DNA from: Silicimonas sp.
GTDB lineage: Bacteria; Pseudomonadota; Alphaproteobacteria; Rhodobacterales; Rhodobacteraceae
Assembly: GCA_022820365.1 (NCBI GenBank)
Contig: JAJEFO010000071.1
Span: forward strand, 1-64,000
Direction of reading: 5' to 3'
DNA: 64,000 nucleotides
Part shown: one piece after another, positions 44,969-53,017 of the stretch
Position numbering within the stretch: the stretch's first letter is position 1
How the letters are laid out: each line of letters opens with the position of its first letter
The notes under the pieces: model-generated
The model's input: the letters and a program-made list of their open reading frames with translations, nothing else
Database searches by the model: none
What the model was told of the DNA's origin: nothing
Program-made: the position numbers and the translations under genes

Positions 44969-45925
44969 ATGTCTCACATTGCAAGCATGATCCTGAAGCG
45001 CCTTGCGCTCGGCGTCCTGACGCTCTTCGTCGTTTCGCTCATTATCTTCCTGGCCACCGAACTCCTGCCCGGAAACTTCGCCCAGGAAATACTCGGCCAG
45101 TCGGCAACGCCAGAAACCGTTGCGGCGCTCAGACGACAGCTTGGCCTGGACCAGCCAATGCACGTGCGATACGCAATCTGGCTTACGGATGTCCTGCGGG
45201 GAGACTTGGGAGAATCCCTTGCCAACGGCATGGCGGTGTCCGATCTGATCGGGCGGCGCCTCGGCAACACGCTCTACCTGGCGCTCTATGCAGCCGCCAT
45301 CGCCGTCCCCCTCTCGCTGGCGCTTGGCATTCTCGCCGCGCTGTTCAGGAACTCCTTCTTCGACCGCTTCGCGAACGCGTCCGCCCTGACCTCGATCTCG
45401 TTCCCAGAGTTCTTTGTGGCCTACATCCTGATCTTCCTTCTCGCGGGGGCTGGGGGCGCTTTCCCGTCAATGGCCAACTTCCGGGGCGATCCGGGCCTCG
45501 GCGAATACCTCTATCGCGCTTTCCTTCCGGCCTTCACGCTGACCCTCGTCGTGACCGCGCACATGATGCGGATGACGCGTGCTGCGATCATCAATCTCCT
45601 CGCCTCGCCTTACATCGAAATGGCGCAACTCAAGGGAATGAACCCCATGCGCGTGATCGTGAAGCACGCGCTTCCGAACGCGCTCGCTCCGATCATCAAC
45701 GTGATCGCCCTGAACCTCGCCTACCTGATCACCGGTGTCGTGGTCGTGGAAGTGGTCTTTGTTTATCCCGGCCTGGGCCAGTTGATGGTCGACAGCGTTG
45801 CGGCGCGCGACATGCCCGTCGTGCAGGGCGTCGCGCTGGTCTTTGCCGCAGCCTACGTGTTCCTGAATCTTGCGGCCGACGTGCTGGCGACCCTTTCGAA
45901 CCCCCGTCTGGTGCACGGACGCTAG
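44969..45925 (+). CDS. ABC transporter permease, DppB-like
   Basis: The 318-residue inner-membrane protein has about six hydrophobic segments, starting ILKRLALGVLTLFVVSLIIF, and the DppB-type conserved N-terminal pattern LGLDQPMHVRYAIW and the EAA loop region IEMAQLKGMNPMRVIVKHALPNAL that contacts the ATPase. I start at ATG 44969 after AGCAAGGGG. It forms the translocation channel with the second permease gene 9 bases downstream. Confidence 0.92.
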   Translation: MSHIASMILKRLALGVLTLFVVSLIIFLATELLPGNFAQEILGQSATPETVAALRRQLGLDQPMHVRYAIWLTDVLRGDLGESLANGMAVSDLIGRRLGNTLYLALYAAAIAVPLSLALGILAALFRNSFFDRFANASALTSISFPEFFVAYILIFLLAGAGGAFPSMANFRGDPGLGEYLYRAFLPAFTLTLVVTAHMMRMTRAAIINLLASPYIEMAQLKGMNPMRVIVKHALPNALAPIINVIALNLAYLITGVVVVEVVFVYPGLGQLMVDSVAARDMPVVQGVALVFAAAYVFLNLAADVLATLSNPRLVHGR

Positions 45926-45934
45926 GAGGCGGGC

Positions 45935-46858
45935 ATGGGACTCATCTCCGGACTGTTCTGGCTTGCCGTCGCCGTCGTTCTCGGCCTCGCAGCCGGCTGG
46001 GTTTTCCGAGTGGTCGTCATTGCGGCGAGTCCCAAGCCGATCGCCCGAGAGCTGCGCACTGCACCGCTCACCGCAAGCTTCGGCATGCTGGTTATCCTGA
46101 TCTACATCCTTGTCGCCGTCTTTGCGCCCCTCGTCGCGCCCTTTCCGGAAACCGAGGTTGTCGGCACCGAGTACCAGCCGTGGGACGACGTGCACATTCT
46201 CGGCACCGACAACCTGGGTCGCGACATGTTGTCCCGGCTCATTTTCGCGGCGCGGAACACGGTCGGAATCGCCTTCATCACGACTGCGCTTGCCTTCATC
46301 CTGGGCACCATGACAGGGCTCCTCGCCGCCTCGGTCGGCGGATGGGTCGACCAGGTGCTGAGCCGCACTGTTGACGTGCTGATGGCGATCCCTGCGCTCA
46401 TCTTCGCGCTGCTGCTGCTGACCATTGTCGGCACCTCGATCGTCAATATGATTCTCGTGATCGCGCTGATCGACAGCACGCGCGTGTTCCGGCTCGCGCG
46501 CGCCGTCGCCATGAACATCGTGGTCATGGACTATGTCGAGGCAGCCAGGCTTCGGGGCGAAGGACTCTTGCGCCTCAACATCCGGGAAATCCTGCCGAAC
46601 GCGATGGCGCCGCTCGTGGCGGAGTTCGGACTGCGCTTCTGCTTCGTTTTCCTGATGATTTCCGCGCTCAGTTTCCTGGGCCTCGGCATTCAGCCGCCCA
46701 CTGCGGACTGGGGGTCCATGGTGAAGGACAACGCCACGCTCATCTCGTTCGGAGACATCACGCCGCTCTTGCCGGCGGGCGCGATCGCGCTCCTGACTGT
46801 CTGCGTGAACTTCGTCGTGGACTGGCAGCTGCATCGCGCGAGCGGGCTGAAGGAGTAA
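45935..46858 (+). CDS. ABC transporter permease, DppC-like
   Basis: The 307-residue membrane protein has the DppC pattern: HILGTDNLGRDMLSRLIFAA near 90-110, LVILIYILVAVFAPLVAPFP, and an EAA loop YVEAARLRGEGLLRLNIREI. TAGGAGG lies before its ATG. It pairs with the upstream permease to import the ligand of the binding protein at 43300-44871. Confidence 0.92.
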   Translation: MGLISGLFWLAVAVVLGLAAGWVFRVVVIAASPKPIARELRTAPLTASFGMLVILIYILVAVFAPLVAPFPETEVVGTEYQPWDDVHILGTDNLGRDMLSRLIFAARNTVGIAFITTALAFILGTMTGLLAASVGGWVDQVLSRTVDVLMAIPALIFALLLLTIVGTSIVNMILVIALIDSTRVFRLARAVAMNIVVMDYVEAARLRGEGLLRLNIREILPNAMAPLVAEFGLRFCFVFLMISALSFLGLGIQPPTADWGSMVKDNATLISFGDITPLLPAGAIALLTVCVNFVVDWQLHRASGLKE

Positions 46859-46862
46859 CGCC

Positions 46863-48494
46863 ATGCAGGATGCGAACGACATCCTCCTGTCCATCAAGGG
46901 CCTGCGCATCGAGGGCCGCACTGACGAGGAGTGGCTCGACATCGTCAAGGGCGTGGATCTGGAACTGCGCAAAGGGGAGGTTCTCGGACTCATCGGCGAA
47001 TCAGGTGCGGGCAAATCCACGATCGGCCTCGCCGCCATGGGTTTCGCGCGCGACGGCTGCCGCATCTCGGGCGGCGAAATCACCTTCGACGGCATCGACA
47101 TGCGTGCGGCCAGCGAGGCAACGAAGCGCGGCCTGCGCGGACGGCGGATCGCCTACGTGGCGCAGTCGGCCGCCGCAAGCTTCAATCCTGCCCACAAGCT
47201 GATCGACCAGTACAGCGAGGGTCCGGTCAAGCACGGCGTCATGAGCCGCTCAGAAGCGGAAAGCGACGCGACGGACCTCTATCGCCGCATGCAGCTTCCC
47301 GAGCCTGACAGCATCGGCTTCCGCTTCCCCCACCAGGTTTCGGGCGGCCAGCTCCAGCGGGCCATGACGGCAATGGCCATGGCTTGCCGCCCGGACCTGA
47401 TCATCTTTGACGAGCCGACAACCGCTCTGGACGTCACCACGCAGATCGAGGTTCTTGCAGCCATCCGCGACATCGTCGAGCAATTCGATACGGCCGCGCT
47501 CTACATCACCCACGATCTCGCTGTCGTTGCCCAGATGGCCGACAGGATCAAGGTCCTGCTGAAAGGCGAAGAGGTCGAGGAATCCGACACGCGATCCATG
47601 CTGGCGAACCCCACGCAGGACTACACCAAGTCCCTTTGGGCCGTGCGCACGCACGCACGTCCTGAGCAGCCGCCCGTGGTCGAGGGCAAGCCTGTCCTTT
47701 CAATCCGGAACGTGACTGCAGGATATGGCTCCGTCGACGTGCTCAAGGACGTCAGCTTCGACATCCATCCCCGGCGCACGGTGGCCGTCGTTGGTGAATC
47801 CGGCTCCGGAAAGTCCACGACGGCACGGGTCATCACCGGACTTCTGCCACCAAGGCGCGGCGAGGTGCTGTTCAATGGCGAGGCGCTCCCGCCCGACTTC
47901 CGCCGACGCTCCCGCGATCAGCTGAGACAAGCGCAGATGATCTACCAGATCGCGGACACGGCACTCAATCCAAAGTTGAAGATCCGCGAACTCGTCGGTC
48001 GACCCGCCCAGATGTATCTCGGCCTTCGCGGCAAGGCGTTGGAGGAACGAATCCGGGAACTGCTCTCCCTTATCGAAATGGACCCGGACGACTACATCGA
48101 CCGCCTTCCGTCCGAACTCTCCGGTGGCCAGAAGCAGCGGATTGGCATCGCGCGCGCACTCGCCGCCGAACCTCAGTTCATCATCTGCGACGAGGTCACG
48201 TCCGCACTTGACCAGCTGGTGGCCGAAGGCATCCTGAAACTGCTCGACCGGCTTCAGGGAGAGTTCGACCTGGCATACATGTTCATCACCCATGACCTTG
48301 CCACGGTGAAGGCCATTGCAGACGAAGTCGTGGTCATGAAGGACGGGGTCGTAGTCGAAATGGGCCCCAAGTCCGAGATGTTCCAACCGCCTCATGACCC
48401 ATACACGGAATTGCTCCTGTCCTCGGTGCCCGAGATGGATCCAGACTGGCTGACCGGGCTTCTCGAGGCCCGCACGACCGCGGCCAACGGCTGA
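46863..48494 (+). CDS. ABC transporter ATPase with two fused nucleotide-binding domains
   Basis: The 543-residue protein fuses DppD- and DppF-like domains. First half: Walker A GESGAGKST near 40, signature VSGGQLQRA, Walker B LIIFDEPTTALD. Second half: Walker A GESGSGKST near 315, signature LSGGQKQRIGIA and Walker B FIICDEVTSALD. Both are complete, so both sites should hydrolyse ATP. A GAAGGAG precedes the ATG four bases after the permease stop. It drives the peptide-type importer at 43.3-48.5 kb; such single-chain fusions occur in GsiA-like systems. Confidence 0.92.
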   Translation: MQDANDILLSIKGLRIEGRTDEEWLDIVKGVDLELRKGEVLGLIGESGAGKSTIGLAAMGFARDGCRISGGEITFDGIDMRAASEATKRGLRGRRIAYVAQSAAASFNPAHKLIDQYSEGPVKHGVMSRSEAESDATDLYRRMQLPEPDSIGFRFPHQVSGGQLQRAMTAMAMACRPDLIIFDEPTTALDVTTQIEVLAAIRDIVEQFDTAALYITHDLAVVAQMADRIKVLLKGEEVEESDTRSMLANPTQDYTKSLWAVRTHARPEQPPVVEGKPVLSIRNVTAGYGSVDVLKDVSFDIHPRRTVAVVGESGSGKSTTARVITGLLPPRRGEVLFNGEALPPDFRRRSRDQLRQAQMIYQIADTALNPKLKIRELVGRPAQMYLGLRGKALEERIRELLSLIEMDPDDYIDRLPSELSGGQKQRIGIARALAAEPQFIICDEVTSALDQLVAEGILKLLDRLQGEFDLAYMFITHDLATVKAIADEVVVMKDGVVVEMGPKSEMFQPPHDPYTELLLSSVPEMDPDWLTGLLEARTTAANG

Positions 48495-48502
48495 ACGGCA
48501 CG

Positions 48503-48680
48503 TCAACCTTGCCTATCCGGGCGGGCATCGCCCAGTGCAAGCAGACAATCTCGAGTCTCGCTGACGTCGCGTATTCTCGGCATCCCGTCAAACGGAATTC
48601 TCCAGCGGTCGACATTGCAGGGTTGGGGAACCATGCACAGGACGGCATGCTCGGGCCGATGTCCCGTGCAGAACGGCTCA
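48503..48680 (-). pseudogene. Decayed copy of the maiA 3' end
   Basis: The minus-strand translation FCTGHRPEHAVLCMVPQ, then NVDRWRIPFDGMPRIRDV and ARPDRQG before the stop, lines up with the maiA C-terminus at 50593 (FCSGDRPGLADLCLIPQ, NADRWGLLLDKLPRIRGV, AHPDRQR). Only about 60 codons are left and several conserved residues are changed. It has the same orientation as maiA and lies 2.1 kb away, so the two copies bracket the island at 48.7-50.6 kb. Confidence 0.8.
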
Positions 48681-49002
48681 CTTTCAATTTCGTCCGGGAT
48701 TGCAGCGCATGCCATGAGCCGTCTGAGCAAAGCCCAAATTCATGACTATGACGCTTTCCACACTCACTTTCGAAGAGGAGCAGTATCCGACAAAGAGAGG
48801 GGAGTCAGCAGGAGAAAATCTATGGACACAATGGCAACGTAGGCGAACAAGCTCGCGAAGGGAATCACAAGCCGGCTCTGGCTTGCTTTCTCGACCAGCA
48901 AGCAAGGCGGGTCGTCGGCAGCTGAAGGCAGATTGGGTTACGCCACGCTTGCAGGGAATGCATATTTGGCACACAAGCCCTTATGATGGCTAGAGAAGAA
49001 CC
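48681..49002. other. Spacer left of the VapBC remnant
   Basis: No gene recognised; part of the island between the two maiA ends. Confidence 0.4.
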
Positions 49003-49305
49003 GTGACCAATGATGCACAGCAAAGGGCGACTGGGAATTGCCGCGCAAATAAGGATGAGCGCGGCACCAAGCCGTTCGAGGCAATGGCATTCGAATCCGA
49101 CCGGGAACTTTTGCGCACCTTTGCGCGTCAATTGCCTGAAGGCGAACCTGAAGCAGATCAGACTCGGGCTGCGGTCAACGCGCTGGATGTGGATGAGCCG
49201 GCAAAGCCGGGCGGTATTCTCGCGGCGCTGCGTGGCTCGCCGCTGGTTGGGGTTGACATCGATCTTGAAAGGCCCCGTGTCGAAGGGCGCAGGATCGACC
49301 TTTGA
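49003..49305 (+). CDS. Antitoxin-like protein (VapB type C-terminus)
   Basis: The 100-codon frame from GTG 49003 ends KPGGILAALRGSPLVGVDID followed by LERPRVEGRRIDL, which resembles the toxin-binding tail of VapB/Phd-type antitoxins. The N-terminal half shows no clear DNA-binding motif and may be fused from other sequence. Its stop overlaps a TTG that opens a PIN-toxin-like start, the usual arrangement of vapBC. Because the toxin is broken, the pair is probably dead or the antitoxin an orphan. Confidence 0.5.
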   Translation: MTNDAQQRATGNCRANKDERGTKPFEAMAFESDRELLRTFARQLPEGEPEADQTRAAVNALDVDEPAKPGGILAALRGSPLVGVDIDLERPRVEGRRIDL

Positions 49306-49364
49306 CGCGTTATTTCCTTGACGGCAACGTGCTCTCTACGAGCGCCTCCGGGTCTGCCAATTAG
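49302..49364 (+). pseudogene. VapC PIN-domain toxin, first 20 codons only
   Basis: Starting at TTG 49302 (TTGA overlap with the antitoxin) the frame codes MTRYFLDGNVLS if TTG is read as Met, close to the LDTNVIS start of VapC, where the Asp is a catalytic metal ligand. A stop follows eight codons later. The rest of the PIN domain is absent, so this is a 5' remnant. Confidence 0.55.
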
Positions 49365-49662
49365 CTCAGGCATCGAGAAACTGCCTCACCGCACGGTCAG
49401 CCCGCCTACCGTTTGGATCCGATTCCCGCCTCAACCGGTGCTCTGTCCGTACCACCATCGTGTCGGCTCGTGGCAGGGGTCATCACCGTGTTGTCGTTCC
49501 CGTGTGTAGCGCCTCCGAATCGCCTATCCGGTGCCCCAGCAGGACATGATTGAGCGGCGGGCGTCCCAGAATGTGCCGCGCCAAGTGCTTGGCTCCTGCG
49601 TCCAGGGTTGTCATCTTTGGACCTTCCGGCCGCGTTGCGATGCTATCGGGTACTCATTGCCA
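49365..49662. other. Spacer between the VapC remnant and the DUF3800 gene
   Basis: No gene or clear structure seen. The deletion that removed most of vapC probably has its right end in this stretch. Confidence 0.4.
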
Positions 49663-50406
49663 TCAGTTACGGAGTCCGCTTCGTCGGCTGATGCGGTGAA
49701 GTCGGTTCTGGAAGTGCTTTCGGAACACTTCGTTTTCGGGAAATCCTCCGGGGTCTACCCAAAATGCGCCAAGGCGACCGACAAGACCGGCAATCCAGTC
49801 GGCGGCCTGCAATGTCTGGTATCGATGACTTTCCAGTTGAAACGGGGGTTCGACAAGATGGCGCCGCGGCTGCGGTCCGCCGAACATGTTGAGTGACGCC
49901 TCGGTAGTCAGCGCTTCGCGCTGGTCGTGCTCGTCAAGCGCCAGCACGAAATTGCTCGTTGGAATGCAGTCCTTGGCGCAAAAGTCATCCAGCCGCTTGA
50001 TGGCCTCTCTGAGTATGCTCCGATAGAGCCAATTCGAATCGTGGCTGCCGACAGGCGCAGTCTTCTCTGTCCCGACATAGAATACGAACCCGTCGAGTGC
50101 GGCAATCTTGTTGAACAGGCGGTTCGTGAACTTGCGGAGTTCGGGATAGGTCGAGACGTTTCTGGCGGTGTAAAGGCTCGAACCCTTTTTTTCCCACAAG
50201 GCGGGGTGCTTCCCGGACTGGTTGATTTCGTATGCCAGCAAATGGCACTTTCGTTGAAAGAACCACGTCGCAAACCCCCTGACCTCGTCAAGAGGCAGGA
50301 CGAAGCCAGCAAGGCCGAACACCGGGCTGTCGTTGTGTCTTGAATGCGTCCGGTCGATGTAGGGGCCGACATGCCCGAATTCGTCGAGATATGCGATATA
50401 GGTCAA
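49663..50406 (-). CDS. DUF3800 domain protein
   Basis: The 247-residue protein starts TYIAYLDEFGHVGPYIDR, the signature of DUF3800, with YLDE acids followed by FGLAGFVLP, and later NFVLALDEHDQREAL and LQAADWIAGLVGRLGAF, where conserved acidic residues suggest a nuclease-like fold (family inference; function unknown). It often travels on mobile elements. The likely start is TTG 50406; the frame continues upstream but into a leader with hairpins, listed separately. A sigma70-type promoter lies 90-120 bases upstream. Confidence 0.8.
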   Translation of the reverse strand: MTYIAYLDEFGHVGPYIDRTHSRHNDSPVFGLAGFVLPLDEVRGFATWFFQRKCHLLAYEINQSGKHPALWEKKGSSLYTARNVSTYPELRKFTNRLFNKIAALDGFVFYVGTEKTAPVGSHDSNWLYRSILREAIKRLDDFCAKDCIPTSNFVLALDEHDQREALTTEASLNMFGGPQPRRHLVEPPFQLESHRYQTLQAADWIAGLVGRLGAFWVDPGGFPENEVFRKHFQNRLHRISRRSGLRN

Positions 50407-50417
50407 CAGTTTTCGCC

Positions 50418-50482
50418 CATTCCAGATACACGAAAGCCCGCACCTGAGTGCGGGCCTCGGAATGAAGGCAAGCAAAGCTTGC
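50418..50482 (-). ncRNA. Structured 5' leader of the DUF3800 gene (candidate DUF3800-type RNA motif)
   Basis: On the minus strand the leader holds GCAAGC-TTT-GCTTGC (50482-50468), then CATTCC (50464-50459), a perfect hairpin GCCCGCAC-TCAG-GTGCGGGC (50455-50436), TTTCGTG, and GGAATG (50423-50418). CATTCC and GGAATG pair and enclose the hairpin, giving a compact structure that ends 11 bases before the TTG start and covers the ribosome-site region. Conserved RNA motifs upstream of DUF3800 genes have been described from comparative genomics; whether this is one of them needs a covariance search. Confidence 0.6.
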
Positions 50483-50494
50483 GTTTCCCTAGGA

Positions 50495-50523
50495 TAGCTA
50501 GCGATTTGCGGGTGGGTTGTCAA
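50495..50523 (-). promoter_or_regulatory. Sigma70-type promoter of the DUF3800 leader
   Basis: TTGACA (50523-50518), a 17-base spacer and TAGCTA (50500-50495) on the minus strand, placing the start of transcription near 50488, just before the structured leader. Confidence 0.65.
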
Positions 50524-50592
50524 TGAGCAACAGCGCCAATTTGCCGTCTTGCACCGGATCGGTACGGCGACCGCCAACGGCAGAGCGTTACT

Positions 50593-51216
50593 TCATCTCT
50601 GCCTGTCCGGATGAGCCTCTTCGAAGGCGGGCAGACGATCACAAGCCTCCCTGACGCCACGTATCCTCGGCAGTTTGTCAAGCAACAGTCCCCAGCGATC
50701 GGCGTTGTAGAGTTGGGGAATCAGACACAGGTCGGCAAGCCCGGGACGGTCTCCGGAACAGAACGGCGCCTGTTCGAAACCACCCAGCATTGCCTCGAAC
50801 GCAACGAGCCCCCTGCCGATGAATTCCTGCATCCACTCGGTTCGCGCCGGCTCCTTGCCGCCGGTCGCCCGGTTCGAGACGGAAAGATTGCAGACCGGAT
50901 GCAGATCAACTGCAATCACCATGGCAAGCGCCCTAACGCGGGCACGCTCGACCGGATCGTCGGGAAGCAGGGCAAGTCCGCGAGTTGAATCGAGGTATTC
51001 GAGGATTGCCAATGACTGGGTGAATCGATGCCCGTCAATGTCCAGCACCGGCACGAATCCCTGCGGATTCCGCGCCAGATGTTCCGGCCATATCTGTTCA
51101 CGTTCGAGCAGGTTCACCGTCACCCGTTCATAGCTCAGATCAGCAAGGTTCAGCGCGATCCGCACCCGGTAGCTCGCCGAACTCTTGGGATAGTCGTAGA
51201 GTACGATGTCGCTCAC
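50593..51216 (-). CDS. maiA: Maleylacetoacetate isomerase
   Basis: The 207-residue zeta-class glutathione transferase has the active-site motif SSASYRVRIALN (12-23, Cys of the mammalian SSCSWR replaced by Ala), NPQGFVPVLDIDG and QSLAILEYLD, and the C-terminal LADLCLIPQLYNADRWG. It converts maleylacetoacetate to fumarylacetoacetate using glutathione, the step between HmgA and FahA. It is last in the homogentisate operon, overlapping DUF2783 by four bases. A decayed copy of its 3' end lies at 48503-48680. Confidence 0.93.
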   Translation of the reverse strand: MSDIVLYDYPKSSASYRVRIALNLADLSYERVTVNLLEREQIWPEHLARNPQGFVPVLDIDGHRFTQSLAILEYLDSTRGLALLPDDPVERARVRALAMVIAVDLHPVCNLSVSNRATGGKEPARTEWMQEFIGRGLVAFEAMLGGFEQAPFCSGDRPGLADLCLIPQLYNADRWGLLLDKLPRIRGVREACDRLPAFEEAHPDRQR

Positions 51217-51395
51217 TTCGCCGCCTCGATGGCTGCTGCAAGCGTGGCTGGGTCACCTATCTGGTTGGCAAGAACAAGCACCAGTCGCGCGTTCAACTCC
51301 ACGCTCTCCTTGTCGCTCAAGCCCTCATGAGCCTTCAGGAGAGCCTCGTAGAAGCCATCCGGATCGGACAGGTTCGGTTCAAGATCGAGTGTCAT
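51213..51395 (-). CDS. DUF2783 small protein
   Basis: The 60-residue protein (MTLDLEPNLSDPDGFYEALL, then LARLVLVLANQIGDP-like NARLVLVLANQIGD) matches DUF2783, a short domain almost always encoded directly after an FAD monooxygenase. Its function is unknown; a stabilising or coupling role for the oxygenase is suggested by this association. The ATG at 51395 overlaps the oxygenase stop and its own stop overlaps maiA, so it is translationally locked between them. Confidence 0.85.
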   Translation of the reverse strand: MTLDLEPNLSDPDGFYEALLKAHEGLSDKESVELNARLVLVLANQIGDPATLAAAIEAAK

Positions 51396-53017
51396 TCGTC
51401 CCCCTTTCCGACGGCGTTCCGGACGGACATTTGAACTCCATCCAGGTCGAACTCCCGCCACCTTGCAGCGACATGCTGGTCCGGGCGAATGAGATACGCG
51501 GCGCTCGAGGCCTCTCCCAGGTACCTCTCCCTGAGCATGTCGCCGATTGACACATCGTTCAATGCAAGACCTGCCACCGAAATTCCGTCCACTTGGGTTT
51601 CCTTAGGCACCTCGATTCCAAGGCCCAGCAGCGTGAACTCTCCTTCGAGCAGGTCGAGGAGGTATCTGTCATCTACGGGCGCGTCAGGCGCTGGTGCCCC
51701 AGGTCGCGACCTCGCAGGCTGGCCAAGCATGTCGGGACCAAAGCCCGGCAACCCGTCATACGTGCAGGGTACGCTCAGGCGGCCAGAGTTTACCAGCGGG
51801 CGCGCGAAGGAATGCCGTGCAGCCAAGGTCAGCACCGCGTCACGAAAGGTCCGCGAGATTTCGGACTTTGGCGTCAGAAAATCCGTTGAGCGGGTTGAAT
51901 TCAGGATGTTCTCGTCCGCCGCCTGAATGCGTTCGGCATCGTAGCTGTCAAGGAATGACTCAGGGGCCAGCCCTCGAAGCACGAAGTCCAGCTTCCATGC
52001 CAGGTTCTCGGCATCCTGCACTCCGGAATTCGCCCCGCGCGCGCCGTAGGGCGAAACCTGATGGGCGCTGTCACCGGCAAACAGCACCCGGCCATGGCGA
52101 AATTTCTCCATCCGCCGGCACTGGAACGTGTAGATCGAACTCCAAACGAGTTCGTATTTCACGCCCTCGCCGAGCATTGCGTCGACGCGGGCAAGGATGT
52201 TCTCCTCCTTCAGTTCCTTGTCACGATCGATATCCCACCCGATCTGGAAATCGATCCGCCAAATGTCGTCCGGCTGCTTGTGAAGAAGAGCCGAATCCCC
52301 CGACCTGAACCAGGGCTCGAACCAAAACCAGCGCTCGGTCGGAAAGTCCGCCGTCATCCTGACGTCGGCGATGAGGAAATTGTCCTCGAACACGCGCCCC
52401 TTGAATCCAAGCCCGAGCATGTTGCGCAAGGGCGAACGCGCACCGTCACATGCGATCAACCAGTCCGCTTCCAGATTGTAGGCGCCCTCCGGCGTCATCA
52501 CTTCGATCCGGGTGCCGTCCGGCGTCGCCTCGATCGCATCGACCCGGTTGCCGCCGCGAATCTCGATCTCGACGCCTTCCGCCCGCGCATGTTCGATGGC
52601 TTCAAACAGGAACTTTTCGAACTGGACCTGGCTGAGATTGATGAAGGCGGGGTACCTGTGCCCTTCTTCCGGCAAGAGGTCGAAGCTGTAGATCTCGTCC
52701 CTGTCGCGGAACACCCGGCCCTTCTGCCAGATCACGCCCTCTTCCAGCAGCCCGGGACCAGGACCCAGCCGGTGCGCGATCTCGAGCGTGCGTTTGGAAA
52801 AGCAGATCGCGCGACTTCCCAAGCCCACACCTTCATGATCGTCCAGGACCACAACCGGATGCCCCTTCCGGCCCAGATCGAGCGCCGCGGCAAGTCCGGT
52901 CGGTCCGCCGCCCGCGATCACCACCGGGTGGCGCACCGGCGTGGCCGCGTCCTGATCGCCGGATCGGCGATAGGGATAGAGCCGGAGCGCAACTGGATAC
53001 CGGTCCTGAAACGTCAC
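51392..53017 (-). CDS. FAD-dependent aromatic monooxygenase (MhpA-like)
   Basis: The 541-residue flavoprotein hydroxylase has VVIAGGGPTGLAAALDLGRKG (FAD), LIACDGARSPLRNMLGL (the DG motif for NADPH) and RVLFAGDSAHQVSPYGARG (the GD motif), plus a thioredoxin-like C-terminal extension typical of phenol- and resorcinol-type hydroxylases. In a homogentisate operon it is a good candidate for a 3-hydroxyphenylacetate 6-hydroxylase, which would make homogentisate directly, but this is inferred from position. Start at GTG 53017 by GTGA overlap with the DinB-like gene. Confidence 0.85.
   Translation of the reverse strand: MTFQDRYPVALRLYPYRRSGDQDAATPVRHPVVIAGGGPTGLAAALDLGRKGHPVVVLDDHEGVGLGSRAICFSKRTLEIAHRLGPGPGLLEEGVIWQKGRVFRDRDEIYSFDLLPEEGHRYPAFINLSQVQFEKFLFEAIEHARAEGVEIEIRGGNRVDAIEATPDGTRIEVMTPEGAYNLEADWLIACDGARSPLRNMLGLGFKGRVFEDNFLIADVRMTADFPTERWFWFEPWFRSGDSALLHKQPDDIWRIDFQIGWDIDRDKELKEENILARVDAMLGEGVKYELVWSSIYTFQCRRMEKFRHGRVLFAGDSAHQVSPYGARGANSGVQDAENLAWKLDFVLRGLAPESFLDSYDAERIQAADENILNSTRSTDFLTPKSEISRTFRDAVLTLAARHSFARPLVNSGRLSVPCTYDGLPGFGPDMLGQPARSRPGAPAPDAPVDDRYLLDLLEGEFTLLGLGIEVPKETQVDGISVAGLALNDVSIGDMLRERYLGEASSAAYLIRPDQHVAARWREFDLDGVQMSVRNAVGKGDE

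Noticed and set aside
45467-47101. 544-codon frame antisense to the permeases and ATPase
   Set aside because: Very polar shadow of hydrophobic membrane segments; no ribosome site.
50436-50455. Terminator for maiA
   Set aside because: It lies after a separate promoter at 50495-50523 and is enclosed by another stem; a leader structure explains it better.
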